NCBI GenBank assembly: GCA_031277995.1
Contig: JAITLH010000128.1
Location: 1-5,835, forward strand
Reading direction: 5' to 3'
From: Deltaproteobacteria bacterium
GTDB lineage: Bacteria; Desulfobacterota; Desulfarculia; Adiutricales; Adiutricaceae
Length of the DNA: 5,835 nt
The first letter of the stretch is position 1, and each line of letters begins with the position of its first letter. Below, one piece after another: positions 1 to 4,998 of the stretch. Made by a program: the position numbers and the translations under genes. A model generated the notes under the pieces. That model saw nothing but the letters and a program-made list of their open reading frames with translations. It did not search any database and had not been told where the DNA came from.

Positions 1-167
1 ACCACCCACATGACCATGCCCAGGCCCATGATAAAGACCGAGGCCATGATGTTGTTGATGACATTTTTTCTACGGCCCAGTCCGCCGTAAAAAAATCCCA
101 GTCCCGGGGTCATGATAAATACCAGAGCCGCCGAAACGAGCACGAAAGCGGTATCACCATTGTCCAT
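1..167 (-). CDS. amt: Ammonium transporter (Amt/MEP/Rh family), N-terminal part only
   Basis: The reading frame starts with ATG at 167 and leaves the window after 55 full codons, so only the N-terminus is visible. It begins MDNGDTAFVLVSAALVF and goes straight into a hydrophobic first membrane segment (about residues 7-27), with the family hallmark TPGLGFFYGG at residues 20-29. A short basic loop follows (RRKN, 32-35), then a second hydrophobic stretch (about 40-55). This pattern is typical of the start of Amt channels, which conduct ammonium or ammonia across the cytoplasmic membrane. No separate cleavable signal peptide is evident before the first segment. A strong ribosome-binding site, AGGGGAGGA (about 177-185 on the minus strand), lies about 10 bases upstream and supports this start. 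The gene follows ureG in the same direction after 178 bases, which suggests a joint role in urea nitrogen handling. Whether it shares the ure transcript is uncertain because a terminator-like hairpin lies between them. Confidence 0.9.
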   Translation of the reverse strand, partial: MDNGDTAFVLVSAALVFIMTPGLGFFYGGLGRRKNVINNIMASVFIMGLGMVMWV

Positions 168-246
168 ACTCTAAAATCCTCCCCTTGAAGCGAGCCCAAA
201 ATGGGGCCAAAAAAAATGAAACGCGAGATCTTGGGTTAGATCCCGT

Positions 247-272
247 AAAACATTTGGGCTAGCGAGCCCAAA
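247..272 (-). terminator. Second terminator-like hairpin in the ureG-amt repeat
   Basis: This is the repeat copy of the ureG terminator. An 8-base perfect stem (agcccaaa at 265-272 against tttgggct at 253-260) has a 4-base loop. On the minus strand it is followed by two bases and then only four T (250-247 complement). It could be a weaker back-up terminator or a leader structure upstream of amt. Confidence 0.35.
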
Positions 273-319
273 ATGGGGCCAAAAAAAATGAAACGCGAGA
301 TCTTTGGGTAAGATCCCGT

Positions 320-345
320 AAAAACTTTGGGCGAACGAGCCCAAA
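320..345 (-). terminator. Probable Rho-independent terminator after ureG
   Basis: Read on the minus strand directly after the ureG stop (346-348), the 7-base arm TTTGGGC (345-339 complement) pairs perfectly with GCCCAAA (332-326 complement) around a 6-base loop. One G and then five T (324-320 complement) follow. The position, stem and T tract fit an intrinsic terminator closing the ure transcript. The stem is partly A-T, so read-through into amt is possible. Confidence 0.6.
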
Positions 346-1041
346 TCACCCGGCCAAGCTGACCGGTTTTCCCAAAGGTCCCCGGGCTTCCAAAAAGCCC
401 ACGGAGACCAAAAAATTGGCCACTTCAATCACGCCGTGGCCGTTTTTAAGTTCCGTAAAAAGAAAAGGCAGGTTGCCCCTGGCCCGCTTGGAATCGTCCC
501 TCATGACTACCAGGGAAGCCCCGACCATGGGGGCCAGATCGATTTTGTTTATGATCAGTAAATCAGAACGCGTGATGGCCGGTCCGCCCTTTCTGGGAAT
601 CTTGTCCCCGCCGGACACGTCTATTACGTATAAACTCAAATCGACCAGTTCCGGGCTAAAGGTGGCCGAGAGATTGTCCCCGCCGCTTTCGATAAAAACC
701 AGTTCCAGGTTGGGGTGCCTGCGCCCCATTTCCTCAAGGGCCCCCAAATTCATGGAGGCGTCTTCCCTTATGGCCGAATGGGGGCAACCCCCCGTCTCCA
801 CGCCCAAGATGCGATCCTCGGGGAGAGTCGCGCGATTTAACAAAAACTCGGCGTCTTCCTTGGTATAGATGTCATTGGTAATGACGGCCAGATCGTAAAA
901 ATCGCGCATCAAAAGGCAAAGGCGATAAATTAAGGCGGTTTTGCCCGAACCCACGGGACCGCCGACCCCCACCCTCAAAAAATCATGACTCGATCGTCTG
1001 CTGGGGTTTTGGTTTTTTATGTTTAATACCCTCTCGGACAT
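346..1041 (-). CDS. ureG: Urease accessory GTPase UreG
   Basis: This gene encodes 231 residues of a SIMIBI-class GTPase that powers nickel delivery into urease together with UreD and UreF in the cytoplasm. The P-loop GPVGSGKT is at residues 28-35. The conserved metal-site motif Cys-Pro-His is at 86-88, ESGGDN at 118-123, and the guanine-specificity motif NKID at 165-168. The ATG at 1041 was chosen because it sits behind a purine-rich site (AAAGGGGGAA) and because UreG similarity begins shortly after it. The frame stays open upstream to 1389, but that stretch is Pro/Gly-rich, overlaps the end of ureF and does not resemble UreG. The protein is somewhat longer than the usual 200-210 residues. 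It has about 20 extra N-terminal residues, which lack the histidine-rich nickel-binding tract seen in some UreG proteins. It follows ureF by 215 bases and is closed by a hairpin right at its stop. Confidence 0.96.
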   Translation of the reverse strand: MSERVLNIKNQNPSRRSSHDFLRVGVGGPVGSGKTALIYRLCLLMRDFYDLAVITNDIYTKEDAEFLLNRATLPEDRILGVETGGCPHSAIREDASMNLGALEEMGRRHPNLELVFIESGGDNLSATFSPELVDLSLYVIDVSGGDKIPRKGGPAITRSDLLIINKIDLAPMVGASLVVMRDDSKRARGNLPFLFTELKNGHGVIEVANFLVSVGFLEARGPLGKPVSLAG

Positions 1042-1145
1042 GATCGTTCCCCCTTTGGACCAAGGCCAAAGCAAAAGTCTCGGAAGGCTTGGCCGCCCCC
1101 CACAGGTCTTGGGGAAGGCCAAATGAATCGTTATTTTCGTTAAGC

Positions 1146-1175
1146 CTTGGCCCCCCGGCGGGAGGGGAAACCAAG
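1146..1175. repeat. Inverted repeat in the ureF-ureG spacer
   Basis: The arms cttgg (1146-1150) and ccaag (1171-1175) enclose a C-rich run and a matching ggggg-type run (1151-1167), so an interrupted GC-rich hairpin can form on either strand. It lies about 105 bases upstream of the ureG start. No T tract follows on the minus strand, so it is not an obvious terminator. It could protect or fold the intercistronic RNA. Confidence 0.35.
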
Positions 1176-1199
1176 AAGTTCGCGGGTTTTTTTTATGGG

Positions 1200-1229
1200 C
1201 CTGGCCCCCGGCGAAAGGGGGGGGGCAGG
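1200..1229. repeat. GC-rich inverted repeat in the ureF-ureG spacer
   Basis: The arms cctg (1200-1203) and cagg (1226-1229), together with ccccc (1205-1209) and a run of nine G (1217-1225), form a strong interrupted hairpin with a short loop. On the coding strand A residues follow it rather than T, so it does not look like a terminator for ureF. The pairing can slip because the G run is longer than the C run. Confidence 0.4.
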
Positions 1230-1250
1230 AAAAAAAGCGATTATTTCGCC
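1229..1250 (-). terminator. Weak terminator-like hairpin just after ureF
   Basis: Seven bases past the ureF stop, on the minus strand, GCGA and TCGC (complements of 1249-1246 and 1240-1237) form a 4-bp stem, or 5 bp with a G-T pair. The loop is 5 bases and is followed by seven T (1236-1230 complement). The stem is short, so it would at most lower transcription into ureG. Confidence 0.25.
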
Positions 1251-1256
1251 AAGCCC

Positions 1257-2003
1257 TTAGCTTCGAAATAGCCGTCCGGTCTGGGACTCGTGATGGGCCG
1301 AGAACATGGCCAGGCCCGTAAGGCCCGGGCCCAGATCCTCGACGGGGAGGGTCATGGCCCTTTGGCTGACCCCGGGAATCAATTCGCAAAGGGCCAGGAT
1401 TAAGGCTTGGAGGTCGCTTTGGCCAAGTTTAAGGGTCCGGGCGGCCGCGGAAATTTGGTTTTGCAGCCAAGCGAAAGCGAAGGCGTTTAAAACCCAGGCC
1501 AAATCGTTGGGGCCCAGGCCCAGGAAAACGGCCAGCAAAGCCTGGCCCACCAAAAGCCCGGGGGTAAAACCCGGATCAAGTTTTTCGGGCCAAAGGCCCA
1601 AAGACCAGGCCAAACGCTTTACCGCCTTCCCGCCCTCGACTTCCTCAAGCCCAAACTCGCTCGATTCCCTAGCGGCCAAAGACAGATCGTTTAATTGGCT
1701 TAAGGTCCCATAGTCCCGAAAACAGGCGGCCTTGAAGGCCAAGGCCAAAAGCGGCAAATCAAAACGGCCCAGGCCCCGGTTAAGCGCCAAGGTTAAGTAA
1801 TCGGCCAAGTCGCTTAGGTCTTTGACCGCGCCGCTTAAGGCGGCCTGCTCCAAACCCCTTGACCAATGAAAGGCGCCAATGGGTAAAGCCGGGCTCGAAA
1901 GGTACATAAGGGCCAATTCGGGGGCCATCATGACCGGGCCCATGGCGACCGGTCCCATGGCGACCGGGCCCATGGCGACCGGTCCCATGGCCGCTAGTCC
2001 CAT
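1257..2003 (-). CDS. ureF: Urease accessory protein UreF
   Basis: UreF is the all-helical partner that bridges UreD and UreG during urease maturation and gates nickel transfer. Counting from the ATG at 2003 (248 residues), the core begins with the family hallmark SSPALPIGAF at about 36-45, then the WSRGLEQA region. It ends with HESQTGRLFRS, the typical UreF C-terminus, so the 3' end is complete. The start is unresolved. The frame is open back to a TTG at 2129 inside ureC. A TTG at 2081 overlaps the ureC stop as TTGA, with AAAGGT upstream. ATG codons occur at 2003, 1988, 1973, 1958, 1943 and 1931/1928, mostly inside a 15-bp repeat. None has a convincing ribosome-binding site. The ATG at 1931 would give 224 residues, close to the usual family length. 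I chose 2003 as the first ATG beyond ureC. Longer forms add a Met-Gly-Pro-Val-Ala repeat not usual for UreF. Confidence 0.92.
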   Translation of the reverse strand: MGLAAMGPVAMGPVAMGPVAMGPVMMAPELALMYLSSPALPIGAFHWSRGLEQAALSGAVKDLSDLADYLTLALNRGLGRFDLPLLALAFKAACFRDYGTLSQLNDLSLAARESSEFGLEEVEGGKAVKRLAWSLGLWPEKLDPGFTPGLLVGQALLAVFLGLGPNDLAWVLNAFAFAWLQNQISAAARTLKLGQSDLQALILALCELIPGVSQRAMTLPVEDLGPGLTGLAMFSAHHESQTGRLFRS

Positions 2004-2006
2004 GGC
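1932..2006 (-). repeat. Five 15-bp tandem repeats, in frame at the ureF 5' end
   Basis: There are four units at 1932, 1947, 1962 and 1977 and a diverged fifth at 1992, each 15 bases. On the coding strand they read GCCATGGGNCCGGTC. The variable base alternates A, C, A, C, so the true unit may be a 30-base pair of repeats. The length is a multiple of three, so the ureF frame is preserved and would encode Ala-Met-Gly-Pro-Val repeats. Every unit contains an in-frame ATG within the palindrome ccatgg. A copy-number change would add or remove five residues or shift which ATG is used. Confidence 0.95.
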
Positions 2007-2038
2007 CTCTGGGGCCAGGGGCGCCGGGGCCCCCAGAG
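2007..2038. repeat. GC-rich hairpin between ureC and the ureF ATG
   Basis: Perfect 8-base arms ctctgggg (2007-2014) and ccccagag (2031-2038) enclose a 16-base GC-rich loop. It adjoins the hairpin at 2039-2059, so two structures stand side by side just upstream of the first ureF ATG. They could limit ribosome access to ureF or stabilise the ureC mRNA end. Confidence 0.5.
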
Positions 2039-2068
2039 CCCCCGCCCCGTTGGCGGGGGGATTTTTTT
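2039..2068 (+). terminator. Terminator-like hairpin facing the plus strand (antisense to the operon)
   Basis: Perfect arms cccccgcc (2039-2046) and ggcggggg (2052-2059) enclose a 5-base loop. On the plus strand they are followed by g, a and seven T (2062-2068). This is the shape of an intrinsic terminator, but it points against the ure genes, and no plus-strand gene is recognisable nearby. On the coding strand the same stem lies 18 bases after the ureC stop and is preceded by an A run, so there it acts only as a hairpin. Confidence 0.45.
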
Positions 2069-2077
2069 GGTCAAGGC

Positions 2078-3793
2078 TCAAAACAAAAAGTACCTTTGGG
2101 CCAGGGGCAAAACCGTGGCCGGCTCGCAAGTTAGGAGAACGCCGTCGGCCCTAACCTCGTAAGTCTGGGCGTCCACTTCGATATTGGGGCAGCAATCGTT
2201 AAAGACCATGTCTTTTTTGGTTAAGTGGGTAACCTTCGAAGCGGGGGCTAAGTTTCTTGTCAAGCCCTTTTTCCTTAGCTTTTCTTCCAGGCCAGCCTCC
2301 AGGGCTTTTTTGGTAACAAAGGAGTAGCTAAGGTTGGGAGAGGCCGCCCCCAGGGCCCCAAACATGGGCCGGTAACGGGAAGGCTGGGGGGTGGGAATGG
2401 AAGCGTTTATGTCGCCCATGGGCGAGGCGGCGATGGCCCCGGCTTTTATGACCAGGTGGGGTTTGACCCCAAAAAAAGCCGGCTTCCACAAGACCAGATC
2501 GGCCAGTTTCCCGGCCTCAACGCTGCCCACGATTGAGTCCAGGCCATGGGTTATGGCCGGGTTAAGGGTGTACTTGGCCAGATAACGTTTGATCCGAAAA
2601 TTGTCGTTTTTTTCGTCGCCGGGTAAGGCCCCCCTCTGAACCCGGCCCTTATGGGCCGTCTGCCAAGTTCGGATGATTACCTCCCCGACCCGGCCCATGG
2701 CTTGGGAGTCGGAAGAAAGCATGGACAGGGCGCCCAGATCGTGCAAAACGTCTTCGGCGGCGATGGTTTCTTTCCTAATGCGCGAATCCGCGAAGGCCAC
2801 GTCCTCGGCGATGGAGGGGTTTAGGTGGTGGCAGACCATGAGCATGTCCAGATGCTCGTCCACGGTATTTACGGTAAAGGGACGGGTGGGATTGGTCGAG
2901 GAAGGCAAAACGTTAGGGAGACCGCAGCATTTTATGATGTCCGGGGCGTGGCCGCCCCCGGCCCCCTCGGTATGGTAGGTATGAATGGTCCGGCCGGCGA
3001 TGGCCTTGATGGTTTCCTCGACAAAACCGCCCTCGTTTAAGGTATCGGTGTGGATGGCCACCTGGGAGCCAAAATCCACCGAGACCTTTAGGCAGTTATC
3101 GATCGCGGCCGGGGTCGTGCCCCAATCCTCATGGAGTTTAAGGCCCACGGCCCCGGCCATGAGCTGCTCGATTAAGCCCTCGGGGGCGCTGGAATTGCCT
3201 TTCCCCAAAAAGCCAAAATTCATGGGCATGGAATTTGTGGCCAATAGCATCGATTCCAGGTGCCATGCCCCGGGCGAACAGGTCGTGGCGTTGGTGCCGG
3301 TGGCTGGCCCCGTGCCGCCCCCAATCATGGTGGTAATCCCGCTCGTCAAGGCTTCGTAGACCTGCTGGGGGGCGATAAAATGTATATGCGTGTCAATGCC
3401 CCCGGCCGTAAGTATCAGCCCCTCCCCGGCGATGATTTCCGTTGACGGGCCAATCACGATATCGACCCCGTCTTGTATGTCCGGGTTTCCGGCCTTACCC
3501 AGCCTTAAAATCTTCCCATCCCTTATCCCCAGATCCGCCTTGACGATCCCCTTAACGTCAAGCACCACGCAGTTGGTTATGACCGTGTCGGCCACCCGCG
3601 GATTGGAGCGGGCTTCCTGGCTCTGGCCCATCCCGTCCCTAATGACTTTTCCGCCGCCAAAACTGACCTCGTCGCCATAAACGGTCAAATCTTTTTCGAC
3701 CATAAGCCACAAATCGGTATCGCCAAGCCTAACCTTGTCCCCAACCGTGGGTCCGAATATTTCGGCGTAATGTTTTTTGGTAACTTTTAGCAT
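2078..3793 (-). CDS. ureC: Urease alpha (catalytic) subunit UreC
   Basis: This gene encodes 571 residues, the normal length, starting MLKVTKKHYAEIFGPTVGDK. It is the nickel-containing amidohydrolase that converts urea to ammonia and carbamate in the cytoplasm. The N-terminal part (about 1-130) is the beta-rich composite domain, followed by the metal-dependent TIM barrel. Active-site residues are visible by comparison with known ureases. GIDTHIH gives His136 and His138, and GLKLHEDWG gives Lys219 (the lysine that is carbamylated) and His221. AIHTDTLNE gives His248, YHTEGAGGGH gives His274, and MVCHHL gives the flap Cys321 and His322/His323. SSDSQAMGR gives Asp362. The C-terminus RYFLF is typical. 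The ATG at 3793 fits the family start. The upstream site is weak (TGGA, 9 bases before). It lies 333 bases from ureB, an unusually wide gap, and its stop is followed by a double hairpin before ureF. Confidence 0.99.
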   Translation of the reverse strand: MLKVTKKHYAEIFGPTVGDKVRLGDTDLWLMVEKDLTVYGDEVSFGGGKVIRDGMGQSQEARSNPRVADTVITNCVVLDVKGIVKADLGIRDGKILRLGKAGNPDIQDGVDIVIGPSTEIIAGEGLILTAGGIDTHIHFIAPQQVYEALTSGITTMIGGGTGPATGTNATTCSPGAWHLESMLLATNSMPMNFGFLGKGNSSAPEGLIEQLMAGAVGLKLHEDWGTTPAAIDNCLKVSVDFGSQVAIHTDTLNEGGFVEETIKAIAGRTIHTYHTEGAGGGHAPDIIKCCGLPNVLPSSTNPTRPFTVNTVDEHLDMLMVCHHLNPSIAEDVAFADSRIRKETIAAEDVLHDLGALSMLSSDSQAMGRVGEVIIRTWQTAHKGRVQRGALPGDEKNDNFRIKRYLAKYTLNPAITHGLDSIVGSVEAGKLADLVLWKPAFFGVKPHLVIKAGAIAASPMGDINASIPTPQPSRYRPMFGALGAASPNLSYSFVTKKALEAGLEEKLRKKGLTRNLAPASKVTHLTKKDMVFNDCCPNIEVDAQTYEVRADGVLLTCEPATVLPLAQRYFLF

Positions 3794-3816
3794 CTTTATT
3801 CCACAAAGTATTTACG

Positions 3817-3834
3817 AAAAAAAATTAAAAAAAA
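3817..3834. promoter_or_regulatory. A8-TT-A8 tract upstream of ureC
   Basis: Two runs of eight A separated by TT stand 24-41 bases before the ureC ATG; on the coding strand they are T8AAT8. Such tracts can bend DNA, act as an upstream promoter element, or leave the ribosome-binding region unstructured. I see no good -35/-10 pair, so a separate ureC promoter is only a possibility. Confidence 0.25.
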
Positions 3835-4059
3835 CCCCAACCAAGTCCCATTCAAATTTGCCCAAACCAATAACCCTTTGGCCAAGCCAAATCCCGACTT
3901 TATTGACCAAGTTAACCAACGGTCCCGACTCGCTTACCCCAAATCGGCCAAAAAGCGCCACGGGCAAAAGAACCCAGGCTTGGGCCAACGAGCTTACTAA
4001 GGGTTTTCGAGGTTCCCGGGGGTTTTCCCAAAGTTTCTAACGGGTTTTCGGCCCTTTTC

Positions 4060-4105
4060 GGGGGGGTTTTCGGGGTGCCCCGGGGTGCCCCGGGGTGACC
4101 AGGGG
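4060..4105 (+). repeat. G-run array with a 10-base period (possible G-quadruplex)
   Basis: On the plus strand, G runs lie at 4060-4066, 4072-4075, 4082-4085, 4092-4095 and 4102-4105, joined by 5- or 6-base linkers. Three units of cggggtgccc are in tandem (4071, 4081, 4091), the third with one change. Five runs of at least four G with short linkers can fold as a G-quadruplex on the template strand, though gggg/cccc hairpins compete. On the mRNA the region is C-rich. Confidence 0.7.
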
Positions 4106-4126
4106 TTTGGCGCTGTTTTTGGGGCC

Positions 4127-4447
4127 TTACTCGGCTTGGTCTTTGAGTTGTCCCATGACCTGGCCCCTAAAACCCACCGCCCGGCGAAGTCCGGTCATGG
4201 CCGTCAGGGTCACGGTTTTGACTTGCCCCGGTTCGAAACGGACGCTGGTACCGGCGATGATGTTTAGCCGAAAACCGTAGGCCTTTTGGCGATCGAAAAC
4301 CAAAGCCGGGTTGGTTTCGGCGAAATGGTAATGGGAGCCTACCTGAATGGGCCTATCGCCCAAATTGGAGACGCTCACCTCGACCGTGGGGCGATCCCTA
4401 TTTAAGATCAGCTCGCCCTCGGCTATGTCATATTCTCCGGGGATCAT
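4127..4447 (-). CDS. ureB: Urease beta subunit UreB
   Basis: This gene encodes 106 residues, the normal size for a separate bacterial beta subunit. It has no catalytic residues of its own and packs against UreC and UreA in the (UreABC)3 assembly in the cytoplasm. It starts with the family signature MIPGEY. It then carries the strongly conserved GDRPIQVGSHYHFAETNPAL (30-49), and RFEPGQ with the following beta strand at about 70-75. The last six residues or so (KDQAE end) extend a little past the usual terminus. The ATG at 4447 has a good ribosome-binding site (GGAAGGG, about 8 bases upstream). It follows ureA by 61 bases and precedes ureC by 333 bases. No sign of a UreA-UreB fusion of the Helicobacter type is seen. 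Confidence 0.98.
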   Translation of the reverse strand: MIPGEYDIAEGELILNRDRPTVEVSVSNLGDRPIQVGSHYHFAETNPALVFDRQKAYGFRLNIIAGTSVRFEPGQVKTVTLTAMTGLRRAVGFRGQVMGQLKDQAE

Positions 4448-4508
4448 GATTTTTTCCCTTCCTGGTTTGGCTAAAAAAAGAAAAACCCTAGGCCAATCGC
4501 TAAGGATC

Positions 4509-4811
4509 TCAACCGATGGGATCGTGGACGGTCACGAGTTTGGTGCCGTCCGGAAAGGTCGCTTCGACCTGGACCTCCTGGATCATCTCGGCCACGCCTT
4601 CCATGACTTGCTCCTTACTTAGCTGTTCGCGGCCCATGCTCATGAGCTCCGAAACGCTGCGACCATCCCTGGCCCCCTCCAAGATAAACAAACTTAAATA
4701 GGCCACGGCCTCGGGATAGTTAAGCTTCAGGCCTCGGTTTTTGCGCCTCTCGGCCACGAGACCGGCGGTAAATAAAAGAAGTTTATCGACTTCCCTGGGA
4801 GTTAAATCCAT
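4509..4811 (-). CDS. ureA: Urease gamma subunit UreA
   Basis: This gene encodes 100 residues, exactly the usual gamma-subunit length. It is a small structural subunit of the urease trimer. It begins MDLTPREVDKLLLFTAGLVA, carries LNYPEAVAYLS (about 30-40) and EGARDG (45-50), and ends in TVHDPIG, all typical. The ATG at 4811 has an AAGGA ribosome-binding site about 9 bases upstream (4821 region). It is the first structural gene after ureD, separated from it by 205 bases. That spacer contains several hairpins and a possible start of transcription, so ureA may have its own leader. Confidence 0.98.
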   Translation of the reverse strand: MDLTPREVDKLLLFTAGLVAERRKNRGLKLNYPEAVAYLSLFILEGARDGRSVSELMSMGREQLSKEQVMEGVAEMIQEVQVEATFPDGTKLVTVHDPIG

Positions 4812-4841
4812 CGTTTAAATCCTTATTTAAGTTTAAGAAGT

Positions 4842-4847
4842 ATTATG
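4842..4847 (-). promoter_or_regulatory. Possible -10 element before ureA
   Basis: On the minus strand CATAAT, one base off the TATAAT consensus, lies 31-36 bases before the ureA ATG in an AT-rich stretch. No convincing -35 box is present at the right distance, so a sigma-70 promoter is weakly supported. It would make ureA the first gene of a transcript separate from ureD. Confidence 0.2.
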
Positions 4848-4853
4848 AAATCC

Positions 4854-4882
4854 AAAAGGCGGCTAATAAAAAAAGCGCCGCC
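4854..4882 (-). terminator. Terminator-like hairpin between ureD and ureA
   Basis: On the minus strand a 6-base GC stem (GGCGGC from 4882-4877 and GCCGCC from 4863-4858) has a 13-base T-rich loop and is followed by TTTT (4857-4854 complement). It sits 43 bases before the ureA start. It could end ureD transcription or act as an attenuator of ureA. The loop is long and the T tract short, so it may be only a weak one. Confidence 0.4.
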
Positions 4883-4950
4883 CCTTTGGGCCAAAGCGAT
4901 AAGGCCCCGGCCAGTTTTTGGCTAGCCTTGACCGGTTTTGATTGGCCCCG

Positions 4951-4996
4951 GGCCGAATTTAGCCAAAAGCCGTCGGGCTGATGGCTAAATTCGGCC
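4951..4996. repeat. 15-bp perfect inverted repeat after ureD
   Basis: The arms ggccgaatttagcca (4951-4965) and tggctaaattcggcc (4982-4996) are perfect complements with a 16-base centre. The centre can itself pair (agcc/ggct). No T tract follows on the coding strand, so this is not a standard intrinsic terminator. It may block exonucleases or be an operator for a dimeric regulator. Confidence 0.85.
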
Positions 4997-4998
4997 TA

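Larger units (their letters stand above)
193..345 (-). repeat. Tandem direct repeat of about 72/73 bases between ureG and amt
   Basis: Two almost identical units lie head to tail: 193-264 (72 bases) and 265-337 (73 bases), followed by an 8-base start of a third (338-345, agcccaaa). The first 38 bases or so of both units are identical, including an A8 run. Differences are a 1-base indel, a few substitutions near gatct(t)gggt, and the last bases. Where units meet, tttgggc and gcccaaa arms form hairpins with 4-6 base loops (253-272 and 326-345). Inside each unit a small gatct/agatc hairpin (227-242 and 299-315) is kept despite the indel. The repeat fills nearly the whole ureG-amt gap and ends just before the amt ribosome-binding site. 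I do not recognise it as a known repeat family. Confidence 0.9.
3794..4126. other. 333-base spacer between ureB and ureC, no gene recognised
   Basis: No open frame here resembles a protein and no tRNA or other RNA gene is recognisable. The half next to ureC (3794-3960) is A/C-rich on the plus strand, with many ccaa words, an A8TTA8 tract and an 8-base direct repeat tcccgact at 3892 and 3923. The half next to ureB (about 3995-4126) is made of G runs joined by ttttc or tgcccc. ureB and ureC normally lie close together, so the spacer may be an insertion, a decayed gene or a processing and regulatory region. Confidence 0.7.

Noticed and set aside
171..428. Minus-strand open frame with a repeated LAFHFFWPHFGLAS peptide
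   Set aside because: The peptide repeat is only the translation of the DNA tandem repeat. It overlaps the end of ureG in another frame and has no protein-like features.
1042..1389. N-terminal extension of ureG by 116 residues
   Set aside because: It would overlap the ureF end by about 130 bases, is Pro/Gly-rich and unlike UreG. The ATG at 1041 has a ribosome-binding site and gives a near-normal length.
1932..2006. CRISPR array
   Set aside because: The units are 15 bases and contiguous, with no spacers, and lie in frame with ureF.
2004..2129. ureF beginning at TTG 2129 inside ureC
   Set aside because: There is no ribosome-binding site, a 52-base overlap with ureC, and the added residues are low-complexity. 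It cannot be fully excluded, but later starts are more likely.
2391..3680. Several plus-strand open frames opposite ureC
   Set aside because: They are antisense shadows of the conserved ureC coding sequence. GC-rich genes commonly leave such frames open.
3777..4040. Plus-strand frame of 87 codons over the ureB-ureC spacer
   Set aside because: It starts inside ureC antisense, has biased low-complexity content and no recognisable domain or good ribosome-binding site.
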